DNA from: JADJOY01 sp016713535 [NCBI: Deltaproteobacteria bacterium]
GTDB lineage: Bacteria > JADJOY01
DNA length: 62,182 bases
Reading direction: 5' to 3'
Assembly: GCA_016713535.1 (NCBI GenBank)
Contig: JADJOY010000060.1
Span: forward strand, 1-62,182
A model generated the notes under the pieces. That model was not told where the DNA came from, ran no database searches, and saw only the letters and a list, made by a program, of their open reading frames with translations. A program made the translations under genes and the position numbers. Positions within the stretch are counted from its first letter, which is position 1. Each line of letters begins with the position of its first letter. Below, piece by piece: positions 1-8,822 of this stretch.

Positions 1-1024
1 TCTTCTCGCGCGGCCAGCGCCGGCCTTGCTCGAAGTGATAGCCCAGGAAGTCGAAGCCGCCCGGCGCCGTCGCGTCCACCACCCGGGTCTTCTCGGGGTG
101 CAGTTGCAAGCCGCGTCGTTCGACCTCGCGTCCGAGTAACCGAAGCGCCTCCTGTGCGCGTGCCTCCGACTGGCACAGGATCACCAGGTCGTCGGCGTAA
201 CGCACCAGCGCGAAGTCTGACTCCACCAGCACCACGTCCACCGGATGGAGGTAGATGTTCGCCAGCAGCGGGCTGATCACCGCTCCTTGCGGTGTCCCCC
301 GTTCCGGGGTCCAGCTGCGCATCTCCTCCAGGACTCCCTGCTTCAGGAACGCTTCGACGAGCGCCAGCACCCTCCCGTCGCTCACGGCCCGCTTGACCTC
401 GGCCATCAGTAGCCCGTGATCGATCGTGTCGAAGTAGCTCCGGATGTCCGCATCGACGACCCACGTGAAGCCCGCGTCCAAGAGCTGCTGGACCCGCCGC
501 AGCGCATGTCGACAGCCGCGCCCCGGCCGGAACCCGTAGCTCTCGTCCACGAACGTACGTTCCTCCCAGATCGGCTCGAGCACGTTGCGCAGTGCCGTTT
601 GCACGATCCGGTCGCGAACCGTCGGGATCCCCAGCGGACGTTGCTGGTTCGTTCCCGGCTTCGCAATCCAGTGTCGCCGTACCGCTTGCGGACGGTACTG
701 GCCCGTGCGCAGCTCCTCGTGGAGCTGCGCCAGGTATCTCTCCGCGTCCCTACCGAACTGCTCCACGCTCTGATGGTCCACCCCCGCCGCACCTCGGTTG
801 GCCTGGACCTTCGCCCACGCCGCCGCGAGGTTTCTCGGGGCGAACACCTTGTCGATCAGGCAGTACCACTTGCCTCCTCGCACTCCCGAATGCAGAGCCG
901 CCAGCATGCGCTCCGTCCAGACCGCCGGTTCCGCGTAGGGCCTCCTCGGCTTCGTTGCGTCTCCGCCTTGTGCAGGGCTTTCGCCCACTGCCGGCGGGTT
1001 TCCTTCCTGCGGTTCGGACTGCAC
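1..1024 (-). CDS. ltrA: Group II intron reverse transcriptase/maturase, C-terminus missing at window edge
   Basis: This is the intron-encoded reverse transcriptase and maturase that splices and mobilises its own intron. The reading frame is open from a GTG start at 1024 to position 1, about 341 codons. It has the RT blocks FVDESYGFRPGRGC, SYFDTIDHG, GTPQGAVISPLLANIYLHP and the catalytic VRYADDLVILC. It differs from copy 2 by scattered substitutions. Copy 2 has the same GTG context, which supports the start choice. The remaining part (maturase/thumb region) lies outside the window. Confidence 0.9.
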   Translation of the reverse strand, partial: MQSEPQEGNPPAVGESPAQGGDATKPRRPYAEPAVWTERMLAALHSGVRGGKWYCLIDKVFAPRNLAAAWAKVQANRGAAGVDHQSVEQFGRDAERYLAQLHEELRTGQYRPQAVRRHWIAKPGTNQQRPLGIPTVRDRIVQTALRNVLEPIWEERTFVDESYGFRPGRGCRHALRRVQQLLDAGFTWVVDADIRSYFDTIDHGLLMAEVKRAVSDGRVLALVEAFLKQGVLEEMRSWTPERGTPQGAVISPLLANIYLHPVDVVLVESDFALVRYADDLVILCQSEARAQEALRLLGREVERRGLQLHPEKTRVVDATAPGGFDFLGYHFEQGRRWPREK

Positions 1025-1474
1025 GCATCCACCTCCCTGGCCCCCTTCGCTCCACGCGAGTTACCGCGCTTCGTCGCTACTACGAGGCCTCTGACTCCTG
1101 CCGGGCGAACTGCCCCGATCATCCCGGCAGGTCTCCCTTCGTCCTGCGCGTGACCTTCCCGCCGTTCTGCTCCCAACCACGAGCCGTGAGCCCCACCATC
1201 GCTTGCACGCTACCCCTAGCGTGGTGGGCATCGAGCGCCTCGATCCGCTGTCGCACGCGACTTGGATGGAGGGTCGTTTGGGTTTCGCCAGTACCCTGCA
1301 GGCTCACCGTCACACGGAGCCGAATCGGATTCGCTTTCGCTGCGGACCGGCGGTTCACCTCCCGTTGCTCTCCACCCTGCCTCGCGGCAGCGCAGTTACG
1401 TTCGGTTACGGACCGGAGAGCGTCTGTCCGGTGGGGACTTGCACCCCACGAGTCACGCGCCATTGAAGGCGCAC
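1..1474 (-). mobile_element. Group II intron copy 1, 3' part cut by window edge
   Basis: Read on the minus strand the intron starts at 1474 with GTGCGCC, a group II 5' end, followed by domain I sequence containing the word GGGGTGCAAGTCCCC. It then carries the maturase gene and runs off the window before domains V and VI. It is nearly identical to the complete copy at 8729-10611; position 1 here corresponds to 9137 there. The upstream exon is a perfect GC hairpin ending in a T-containing flank, as expected for group IIC introns, which insert after hairpins. Class IIC is inferred from this site, not from a tree. Confidence 0.85.
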
Positions 1475-1627
1475 AGGGCCGCGCGCCTGCGCGGCCGGCG
1501 ATACGACGGAGGCCCGGCGACGGCACGCGACGCCGATCCCGGTAGGCGCCCGCCTACAGCGAACGCGGTCGTCGCCGTCCCCCGCATACGTGCCCGCCGC
1601 CGGGCACGCAGGCGCGTGCCCCTCCAG
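1475..1627. repeat. Intergenic hairpin repeats (family P1), intron 1 target site
   Basis: Two members of a dispersed palindromic family lie here. At 1475-1505 a GGCCGCGCG / CGCGGCC stem is followed by the family word GGCGATACG, and intron 1 interrupts the family's usual CCCCT/CC junction. At 1598-1625 a second hairpin, GGGCACGC / GCGTGCCC, keeps an intact CCCCTCC flank. Other members are at 6776, 6811, 8575, 10612, 25061, 25241, 25491, 37233, 37354, 42622, 56115, 56348 and 62094. No gene is seen in this interval. Confidence 0.8.
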
Positions 1628-1660
1628 CGAACGGGTGGGCGCTCTCGCCGCCCCGCGCGC

Positions 1661-2383
1661 TCAGACCAGCTTCCAGTCGTCGATCGTGATGGCGACCAGC
1701 ACCGGCCCGCGCCGCGGCGTGCCGTCCGCCTTGCGCGGCGTCACCCGTCGCTTCGACGGGTACGGGATCTCCATCCAGCGGCCGTGCTCGAGCACCACGT
1801 TCGCCGCCTTGGCCCAGCCGCCGAAGACCTCGGCGGTGTAGTCGTGCTGGCGAAGCAGGAAGGTCCCGGGGTCGAAGTGGAACTGCTGGACCGCGTTGTG
1901 GGTGGGCAGCGCTCCCGGAAACCGCGCCTCGAGCGACGCCACGCCGATCTGCTTCCACGCGATGTCGTCGCGCATGAGCAGCGCCGGGAACGTCAGGTAG
2001 TTCCACAGCGCGTAGCCCGAGAAGTAGGTCTGGTCGAGGCGATCCCAGTAGAAGAGCCGCCGCCCGCCCGGGAAGAGCTTGCGCGGCTCGGCGCGCATCT
2101 CGGTGACCTGGCCGCCGCCGTCCTCGAGCCGCACCGCCTGCCCTTCGAGGATGCCGGTCGTCCCGCCCCACTCACCGGGCCGCATCCGCACCCGCGGCTC
2201 GGCGATCCGCGCGTGCACCTTCATGCGGTGGAACGCCGGCTGGAGCTTGGTGACGAACGCGAACCCCCCGGCCGACACCGCGCACTCGACGGCCTTGGCG
2301 TTGCGCCAGTAATCGGCACCACCGTAGGCAGCGACGACGGCTTCCTGGAGGGGGGAGAGGGGCACGACCGGCGACTCTAGCAC
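1661..2383 (-). CDS. Conserved hypothetical protein
   Basis: About 240 residues with no domain I recognise. The sequence looks like real protein: aromatic-rich segments such as YWDRLDQTYFSGYALWNYL and QQFHFDPGTFLLRQHDY, no signal peptide and no membrane span. The frame extends upstream to 2479, which would run into the divergent ABC gene, so a GTG at 2383 (or 2365) is more likely; no clear Shine-Dalgarno sequence decides between them. It is divergent from the ABC exporter at 2441 and may share a promoter region with it. Confidence 0.65.
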   Translation of the reverse strand: MLESPVVPLSPLQEAVVAAYGGADYWRNAKAVECAVSAGGFAFVTKLQPAFHRMKVHARIAEPRVRMRPGEWGGTTGILEGQAVRLEDGGGQVTEMRAEPRKLFPGGRRLFYWDRLDQTYFSGYALWNYLTFPALLMRDDIAWKQIGVASLEARFPGALPTHNAVQQFHFDPGTFLLRQHDYTAEVFGGWAKAANVVLEHGRWMEIPYPSKRRVTPRKADGTPRRGPVLVAITIDDWKLV

Positions 2384-2440
2384 GCGGGCGCATGTGCGAG
2401 ACTGCGCCCGCTTCGCCCGGCGCCACCGCGCCGCCCGCCC

Positions 2441-3351
2441 ATGTCCGATCCCGTCATCGAGCTCGACCGCCTCACTCAAGCGCTACGGCGCGCTGACGGC
2501 GCTCCACGAGGTCTCGCTCACGGTCGAGCGCGGCGAGATCTTCGCCCTCCTCGGCCCCAACGGCGCGGGCAAGACCACGCTCATCAGCATCGTCTCCGGG
2601 CTCACCCGCGCGACCTCCGGGACCGCCTCGGTGTTCGGCCACGACGTGGTGCGCGACTTCCGCACCACGCGGCGGCTGATCGGGCTGGTGCCGCAAGAGG
2701 TGAACTTCGACCCCTTCTTCAGCCCGCTCGAGGCGCTGCGCTTCCAGCGCGGCTTCTTCGGTCTGCCCGACGATCCGGCGCTCTTCCGCGAGATCCTCAC
2801 GACCCTCGAGCTGTGGGAGAAGCGCGACGCCTACACCCGCACCCTCTCGGGAGGCATGAAGCGACGCCTCCTCATCGCCAAGGCGCTCGTCCACCAGCCG
2901 CGAGTCCTCTTCCTCGACGAGCCCACCGCCGGCGTCGACGTGGCGCTGCGCCAGGACCTGTGGCGTTACGTGCGTCGGCTCAGCGCCGAGGGTGTGACGA
3001 TCGTGCTCACCACCCACTACCTCGAGGAGGCCGAGGCGCTCGCCGATCGCGTCGGCATCCTCGATCGCGGCGAGCTCGAGCTGGTCGAGCTCAAGTCCCG
3101 GCTCATGGAGTCCCACGGCGGCGAACGCGTCGCGATCCGCGTCACGGGCGACGTCACGCGCCTCCCCGAGGCGCTGCGCGGCGCTCCACGGCCAGGTGAT
3201 CGAGCTGCGCGGCGCCGAGCACATCCCCGACGTGGTCGAGGCGGTGGTGGGCGCCGGGCTTCGCGTCGAGGACGTGGCGCGCCACCCGGTGCGCCTCGAG
3301 GACGTGTTCCTGCAGGTGGTCGGGCGCGCCGAGCGAGCGGGGGCGCCATGA
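2441..3351 (+). CDS. ABC-2 type exporter ATPase, two apparent frameshifts
   Basis: This is the nucleotide-binding subunit of an ABC exporter. Walker A is GPNGAGKTT, the signature is LSGGM, Walker B is VLFLDEPTAGVD and the H-loop is LTTHYLEEAEA. Translation from ATG 2441 gives MSDPVIELDRLT, then one extra base near 2476 moves the body into the next frame. A second extra base near 3180 moves the last 57 residues into the third frame, ending at TGA 3349-3351. That stop overlaps the permease ATG by 4 bp, which supports the reconstruction. Two separate single-base insertions in an otherwise perfect ATPase look more like consensus errors than decay. Confidence 0.85.
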
Positions 3352-4172
3352 CCCTCGAGACCGGACGCGTGGCCGAGGTGGCCGGCGAGCCCACGCTCGC
3401 GCCGATGGCGGTCAACTGGATCGGCTTCTGGACGCTCGCCAAGAAGGAAGTGGCGCGCTTCCTCGCGGTCCCCGGCCAGACGATCGCGTCGCCGGTCATC
3501 ACCACCAGCCTCTACTTCCTGGTGTTCGGCTACTCGCTCGGCTCGCGGCTGAAGCAGATGGGTGGGATGCCCTACATCCAGTTCATCGTGCCGGGGCTGG
3601 TGATGCTGAGCGTGATCAGCAACTCGTTCCTCAACACTTCGAGCAGCCTGTTCGGCGCCAAGATCATGGGGACGATCGTCGACCTCCTCGTCACGCCGCT
3701 CTCCGCGGCGGAGATCGTGGCGGCGATGCTGCTCGGCGCGCTGGTCCGCGCCACCATCGTCGGCTTCCTGGTGTGGGCGGTCGCGGCGATCTTCATCGGA
3801 CCGCTGGTCGCGCACCCGCTCGTGGCGCTCGGGTTCCTGGTGCTGGTGAGCCTCACGATGGGCTCGTTCGGGATCCTGGTGGCGACGTGGTCGGACAAGT
3901 TCGAGCAGCTCAGCATCGTGCCCACGTTCGTGCTCACGCCGCTCACGTACCTCGGCGGCGTCTTCTACACGCTCGACGCGCTGCCGCCGTTCTGGCACCG
4001 GGTGAGCCTCTTCAACCCGATCGTGTATCTGGTCAACGGGCTGCGCTACGGGCTGGTGGGAGTGAGCGACGTGCCACTCGGGCACGCCGCCGCGATGGCG
4101 AGCGCCGCGACGCTCGGGTTCACGCTCGCCGCGTGGGCGGTGGTGCGGAGCGGCTGGAAGCTGCGCGCGTAG
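3348..4172 (+). CDS. ABC-2 type exporter permease
   Basis: A 274-residue inner-membrane permease with about six hydrophobic spans, for example around VITTSLYFLVFGYSLG, FIVPGLVMLSVISNSFL and LVALGFLVLVSLTMGSFGIL. Length and layout match the ABC2_membrane family (YadH/NodJ type). ATG 3348 overlaps the ATPase stop, so the two are translationally coupled and should form one exporter. The substrate cannot be told from sequence. It ends with TAG at 4170-4172, followed by GC hairpin repeats. Confidence 0.9.
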   Translation: MTLETGRVAEVAGEPTLAPMAVNWIGFWTLAKKEVARFLAVPGQTIASPVITTSLYFLVFGYSLGSRLKQMGGMPYIQFIVPGLVMLSVISNSFLNTSSSLFGAKIMGTIVDLLVTPLSAAEIVAAMLLGALVRATIVGFLVWAVAAIFIGPLVAHPLVALGFLVLVSLTMGSFGILVATWSDKFEQLSIVPTFVLTPLTYLGGVFYTLDALPPFWHRVSLFNPIVYLVNGLRYGLVGVSDVPLGHAAAMASAATLGFTLAAWAVVRSGWKLRA

Positions 4173-4175
4173 ATC

Positions 4176-4290
4176 GGCGTCGCGCCCTCCAGCCGATCGG
4201 CGCCGACAGGCTGGAGGGCGCCGCTCCGTCGGCGCCGCGGCGCGGCCGCAGGCGCGCCCTCCAGACCCGAGCTGCGATCGGTCGCGTGCG
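4176..4290 (+). repeat. Covarying intergenic hairpins (family P2)
   Basis: The core is CTGGAGGG followed by GGCGCCG-ctccgt-CGGCGCC at about 4209-4238, with partial copies on each side. The same word and loop recur with different but still complementary arms at 25536 (GGTCG/CGACC), 49649 and 56169 (GGCCG/CGGCC) and, on the other strand, 32941 (GGCCGCG/CGCGGCC). A TACAAT -10-like hexamer at 4300-4305 follows, upstream of the next gene. Confidence 0.7.
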
Positions 4291-4418
4291 CTGCTTTTCT
4301 ACAATCGCGCTCGAAGGCGACTGATTTTCCCCAGGGATCGCATGCGGAACGCCGCTTGCGAGAAGCGCCACCGTTTGCGACGCGCGTGCCTCACGGCGCG
4401 CCGCGCCGGAGGTGCGCC

Positions 4419-5804
4419 GTGCGACGCCGAGCGATCGAAGCGACCGTGATCCTCTCTTGCCTCATCGTGTTGGCGAGCACCGCATCGCGCGCCGCCGATC
4501 CGGCCGCCGCCGCACCCGACGACGGCGTCCCCGCGCCCGCCGCGCCCAAGGACGACGTCGTCATCCCCGAGCCCTCGAAGAACGAGCAGCCGATCGACGG
4601 CGACCACGAGACACCGAAAGCGGGAGAGGCCTTCGAGACGCACCTCCTGGGCCAGCCCGTCGAGGTCGAGCCACGCGACCGCAGTAACACCATGGCGGTC
4701 GTCCTCGGCGCTGCGCTCTGGGATCCGAGCATCGGCGGCACCTCGGCGGTGCCGATGGCATCGTTCTATTACCGCGACATCGGCATCGAGGACCGCATCC
4801 GCGCCCAGGTCAGCGGGCTCGTGAACGGGATCGAATACGCGCACCGCACCGGGCGCCCCAGCGAGCTGATCGCGCGCCTCGAGAACGATCACCGCCGCGT
4901 CTTCGGCGACTCGGAGATCCTCGACGACGTGAAGCTCGAGGACACCGACCTGAGGTGGGGCGGTGACTCGCTGTGGCTCGGCACCGGCTGGCAGCTCCCG
5001 CTCAAGCCGTTCGCGATCGACAACGATCTGCGCCTCCAGCTCTTCTATCGCGTCGGGCATCTCTACTTCGGGCACACCGACGACACCGCGCCGGACCTGG
5101 CGATCCCGCCCTCGACGATCGAGCACGGGCCGTGGCTCAGGCTCCGCATCGACACCATCCAGCGCAATCTCCTCGAGCTTCCGCACAACGGTGTCGCGAT
5201 CGGCGCCGACGCTTCGCTCACCTTCCGCGACCGCTGGGATCAATTCCGCCCCGAGCCCGGAGAGCGCGATCCGTTCGTGCAGGACGTCGAGCCGCGCCAC
5301 TGGAAGTCCTCCAGCTACGCCGTGGTCACGTCGCCGATCCCGTACCTCTCGGAGCGCCACCGCATCGAGTTCCAGGTGAACGGAGCGTGGGCGCCCGCGG
5401 GGACGCTCGACCGCTACTCGGCGTTTCGCCTCGGCGGCGGACCGCTGCCGAAGGAGTCGGCGGACCTCTCGCGCGAGTCGTACCCGGGCGCGCTCTTCGA
5501 TCAGTTCATCGCCGAGCACTACGCCACGGTCTCGCTCGAGTACCGGGTGGAGCTGCTGTTCTTCGTCTACCTGCACCTGCGCTGCACGGTGTTCCACGGC
5601 ACGATGGCGTCGCTCTCCGAGGGCGGCGAGGCGAGCGACGACGTCCGCTGGCGAGGACGCAACGGTCAGGTGCTGACGACGGCGCTCACCACCGGCTTCC
5701 CGTGGGACTCGAGCCTCTACCTCGAATACGACCTCGACTCCGGACTGCTGCAGGACGGCGACCTCGGGCACGCCTTCATGCTGCTGTGGAGCAAGAGTCT
5801 GTGA
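4419..5804 (+). CDS. Exported, probable outer-membrane beta-barrel protein
   Basis: About 461 residues. From GTG 4419 the protein begins with a short basic stretch, then a hydrophobic segment (TVILSCLIVLASTAS) and an Ala-rich cleavage region, i.e. a signal peptide. A Pro/Ala-rich linker follows, then alternating strands such as LRLQLFYRVGHLYFGH and ATVSLEYRVELLFFVYLHL and a short C-terminal strand ending KSL, typical of a barrel. The C-terminal third vaguely recalls Omp85-type surface antigens (FRLGGG before the last strands), but I cannot assign a family. The frame is open further upstream to 4356, but that would put extra basic residues before the signal. Confidence 0.7.
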   Translation: MRRRAIEATVILSCLIVLASTASRAADPAAAAPDDGVPAPAAPKDDVVIPEPSKNEQPIDGDHETPKAGEAFETHLLGQPVEVEPRDRSNTMAVVLGAALWDPSIGGTSAVPMASFYYRDIGIEDRIRAQVSGLVNGIEYAHRTGRPSELIARLENDHRRVFGDSEILDDVKLEDTDLRWGGDSLWLGTGWQLPLKPFAIDNDLRLQLFYRVGHLYFGHTDDTAPDLAIPPSTIEHGPWLRLRIDTIQRNLLELPHNGVAIGADASLTFRDRWDQFRPEPGERDPFVQDVEPRHWKSSSYAVVTSPIPYLSERHRIEFQVNGAWAPAGTLDRYSAFRLGGGPLPKESADLSRESYPGALFDQFIAEHYATVSLEYRVELLFFVYLHLRCTVFHGTMASLSEGGEASDDVRWRGRNGQVLTTALTTGFPWDSSLYLEYDLDSGLLQDGDLGHAFMLLWSKSL

Positions 5805-6025
5805 GCCGCGACGAATCTACAATCGACGCGCGTTCGGCCTGCTCTCGGGCGCCGACGCGACGAAACTCGAAGGCTCTCCCGTGCGTGCGCCGGCTCCGAT
5901 CGCAGGCACGTCGGTTGCGTAACGAGACCGGCGTGGATCGACACGCGGCGCGCCCAGGGTGGGCCCGCGAGGTCCAGCTCGCACGCGGTGCTTGGTAACC
6001 GTCGCTGCGCGCACGGAGGATGCTC

Positions 6026-6709
6026 ATGCGCTCTCGTCACGTCACCGCATTGCTCGGAGCTTGCTTGGCGCTGAGCGCCCTCGGATACGCGCGTCCCGCG
6101 CACGCCGACGCACAGCTCTACGTCGGCGGCCAGGTTGGCTACGACTGGGTGCTCGGCAACGACACGCTGGACGACGACATCGGGTACGGCGCCGTCCTCG
6201 GCGTCGACTTCGCCGGTCTCGGCGCGAGCGGGGTCGCGCTCGAGTTCACCGCGCTCTACGCGAGTTACGACGCGGCGAGCTGCGGGACGCTCGCGAGCGG
6301 CGCGGGGCTCGGCAACGGCGCCACCGAGCTGTGCCGGGGCATCCGCAACGGCCTCGACGTCGACGCCAACCTGGACGACTGGATGCTGGGGCTGGCGCTT
6401 CGCTACAACATCGACTTCGACGCCGGCCGCTTCTACCTCCTCGCGGGTGGCGAGCTGAACCTCACCCAGTACGAGGTCGAAGCCGAGGCGATCGGCGTCC
6501 GCAACGAGTCGTCGGACGAGATCTGGGGCGCCCAGGTCGGCGCCGGGCTCGAGCTCAAGCTCGGCGAGCACGTCACCATCGGCCCGGACGTCCGCTACCA
6601 CTTCCTGTTCACGGACAACTTCGACTCGATCGATCAGATCGAGGACACGGACATCGCCGACGTGCCCGACTTCCTCACGGTCCAGGGCCGCGTGAACGTC
6701 TACTTCTGA
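6026..6709 (+). CDS. Outer-membrane beta-barrel protein (OmpW/opacity-like)
   Basis: A 227-residue protein with a clean signal peptide ending ARPAHA before DAQLYVGGQVGYDW. The mature part is a run of amphipathic strands (GVALEFTALYASY, DWMLGLALRYNIDF, GRFYLLAGGELNLTQYE, HVTIGPDVRYHFLF) and ends VNVYF, with the C-terminal aromatic typical of Gram-negative barrels. GGAGG at 6015-6019 lies 6 nt before ATG 6026 but touches the alternative ATG 6020, so 6026 is preferred. A TACAAT hexamer at 5818-5823 could be the -10 of a promoter with a roughly 200-nt leader. The role is probably structural or small-solute; not known. Confidence 0.8.
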   Translation: MRSRHVTALLGACLALSALGYARPAHADAQLYVGGQVGYDWVLGNDTLDDDIGYGAVLGVDFAGLGASGVALEFTALYASYDAASCGTLASGAGLGNGATELCRGIRNGLDVDANLDDWMLGLALRYNIDFDAGRFYLLAGGELNLTQYEVEAEAIGVRNESSDEIWGAQVGAGLELKLGEHVTIGPDVRYHFLFTDNFDSIDQIEDTDIADVPDFLTVQGRVNVYF

Positions 6710-6775
6710 CCCATCCTCTCTACCTCGGTGGTGGGTGCCGCCGCCCGCTCGGCGATGCGTCGTTCGTGCCTCTCG

Positions 6776-6841
6776 CCGGGCACGCAGACGCGTGCCCCTC
6801 CGAGCCCGGGAGGGGCACGCGTCGCGTGCCCGGCGATACGC
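6776..6841. repeat. Two back-to-back P1 hairpins between convergent genes
   Basis: Head-to-head members of the P1 family: CCGGGCACGC..GCGTGCCCCTCC, then its mirror GGAGGGGCACGCG..CGCGTGCCC followed by GGCGATACG. They sit in the 130-bp gap between the stops of the barrel gene (6709) and the patatin gene (6843), so they could act as a bidirectional terminator. The T-run expected of an intrinsic terminator is absent. Confidence 0.75.
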
Positions 6842-6842
6842 A

Positions 6843-8460
6843 TCACCCTCGGCGCCGACGGACCGCCGATCCCTGTACGCCCCCCGCGTTCGGCGGCGCG
6901 GCGGCCGGGATCGGCTGGGCGGCGTGCTGGTCGCGCACCGCCAGCTCGGCTTGCACGTCGACCACGTCGGCGGCCGCGTCGCTGATCGAGAACCGCAAGC
7001 CCAGCGCACGGACCTCCCGGTTCAGCTTCTTCACGAACCCGGCGGGATCGCGGATGGGATCCGGCACCAGGTTCCTGTAGACGCGCGCCAGCACCGAGGG
7101 ATCGTCGGGCTCGTCGTCGTGCACGTCGGAGAGATCGAGGTGCTCGGGCTGGTGATAGAGGCTCAGCACCTCGAGCGCCAGGTTCCGGTAGGGAGAGCGG
7201 CTCGACTCGGTGGGGATACCGCCGTCGTCCCTTGGCCGCCGCCTTCTCCAGACGCTTGGGATCGATGCCGCCCAGCGAGCGGTAGAGGAGCTCGGTGTAG
7301 TCACTGGTGCGCAGCCACGCGATGGACGTGACCCGGTCCGCGTAGTCGGCCACCGTGTACTCGAGACGGTCGGACTGCGCGTCGAAGTACGAGCTCGCGT
7401 CCACCACGATGATGCGCGCGTGTTTGCCCGGGTGCTCCTCGAGGATCGACGCGAAGAGCTGCACCAGCGTCTCGAGGCCGAAGTTGTCGTAGAGCCCGCC
7501 GTCGCCGAGCTCCTCGAAGACCTCGCCGTCGGTCCGCGAATGATCCTTGAGCACCGTGGGCCCGAGGATCCCGGGCACGCCCGCCGAGGCGGCGACCGCG
7601 TAGGAGAGCTTGAACGAGCCGATGTCACTCGCGAGCGTGTCGAAGCCCACGTTCTCGAACGGCACGTGGCGCTCCGTGTAGTTGCCGCGGATGAGCCGCA
7701 TCTCGCGCAGCCCGCGCATGAGCTGAGAGTCGTTGAAGCGCGCGCTCGGCAGGCGCGTGAGCAGGAACTTGCTGCCGCGCGAATACGACGTGGCGTTGAC
7801 GATGAGCGTGGGGTGGCGGGGACCGGGGGGCGGCAGATCGGCGAAGGTCGCGTCGTGGAAGAAGTTCGAGTCGAACACGCCCGCGAGCACGTGACCCCGG
7901 TGATAGTGCGTGAAGATCAGCGGTAGCGCGCGCCCCATGAACAACGTGCGACCGACGCTGCGCGACTCGAAGTCGAGGCGCATGTCGTCGCGGAAGTCTT
8001 TGAAGAACTCGTCGAGCGCGACGCGATCCGAGGTATCGGGGCGGAGCAGCGTGTAGTAGGTCGCGGCGAGCGACCCGCCCGACACCGACGACAGGAAATC
8101 GATCTCGTCGAGCAGGTTGCTCGGCGCATTCCCCTCCCGTCCGTCCACGGGGACGTCGCGCAGCCGGTCGAGCACCGACGCCAGGAAGTAAGCCGATCGG
8201 CTGCCGCCGCCCGAGACGGCGACGCCGACCAGCTCGTTGCCGAAATCGCGCCCGCGGTCGTCCTCGAGCGCGCGCCACGGCTGGCCGGAGTCGTTGTCGA
8301 ACTCCCAGAGGCGCGCGAAGAGCCCGTTGCGAAACGGATACGTGACCGCCGAGCCGGCCACGTCGATGCCGGTACCGACGAAAGCACCGATACAGCCCGC
8401 CGCGCCGAGCAGCGCGAGCGTCACGACCGCGAGCAGTCGGCGGAGGCGATCGGAGGACAT
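6843..8460 (-). CDS. Patatin-like phospholipase lipoprotein, one frameshift
   Basis: A predicted lipid acyl hydrolase anchored as a lipoprotein. From ATG 8460 a signal segment leads to the lipobox LLGAAGC. The patatin signature is complete: oxyanion GGGSRS near residue 75, nucleophile elbow SSVSGGS, and the dyad Asp in LGDGGLYDNFG. Near 7227 the frame shifts by one base; the true continuation runs DDGGIPTESS ... VRALGLRFSISDAAADV and stops at 6843, about 540 residues in all. The shift lies in a GGG/CCC context and is probably a consensus error. It is convergent with the barrel gene upstream in the window. Confidence 0.85.
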
Positions 8461-8729
8461 GGCGGAAATCGGCGCAGCTCGCACGAGCGCCGCATCCTAC
8501 ACGGCGCGCTCGAGGCGCGCCCTCCAGGCCGATCGGGCCCGTGTCATCGACCGCGCGGAGTCGTGCCGCTCCGGAGGGGCGCGCGCCGCGCGCCCGGCGA
8601 TACGACGGGCCGTCCGCCTCGACGTGACGGCCGTTCCCGGTACGCCCGAGGCCGGGAGGGCCCGCCTCCGGCGGGCCGGGGATCCACGGGCGGGGACAGG
8701 CCCCGCCCCTACGGTTCGCGAACGGTGGA
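8461..8729. repeat. Composite hairpin repeat, left 155-bp unit flanking intron 2
   Basis: No gene. Positions 8575-8729 form a 155-bp unit repeated at 10612-10766 with only three mismatches and no indels. The unit holds three hairpins: GGGCGCGCG/CGCGCGCCC (P1 type), GGCCCGCC/GGCGGGCC, and GGGCGGGG/CCCCGCCC next to the word CTACGG. Upstream, 8505-8528 has a P2-type GGCGCGC/GCGCGCC stem followed by CCTCCAG. Intron 2 lies exactly between the two units. Confidence 0.85.
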
Positions 8730-8770
8730 TAGGGGTAGGCAGGGCCAGTTACCCGGCCCCGCCCCCCTCC

Positions 8771-8803
8771 GAACCGGACGTGCAGATCTCCCGCATCCGG
8801 CTC
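8771..8803 (-). ncRNA. Group II intron domain V (catalytic hairpin), copy 2
   Basis: Read on the minus strand, GAGCCGGA pairs with TCCGGTTC over 8 bp. The AGC catalytic triad lies in the 5' arm and the bulge in the 3' arm (GCACG). It begins about 20 nt after the maturase stop, the normal position. Confidence 0.85.
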
Positions 8804-8822
8804 TCCAGGAAGTGGTTCGCTC

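Noticed and set aside
2476-3180. Programmed frameshifting in the ABC ATPase
   Set aside because: No slippery heptamer or downstream structure stands out, and two shifts in one ATPase, together with similar shifts in unrelated genes, fit sequence errors better.
4299-5771. Long minus-strand open frame opposite the outer-membrane protein gene
   Set aside because: It is an antisense shadow caused by high GC: Arg/Val/Glu-rich with no domain, while the plus strand has a signal peptide and barrel strands. The same holds for the long antisense frames opposite the ABC, sbcC, glycoside hydrolase and DUF362 genes.
6700-8484. Taking the patatin gene as one 594-codon frame ending at 6700
   Set aside because: After about 7227 this frame becomes Arg/Pro-rich, while the next frame continues with normal protein sequence to 6843. 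The latter was used.
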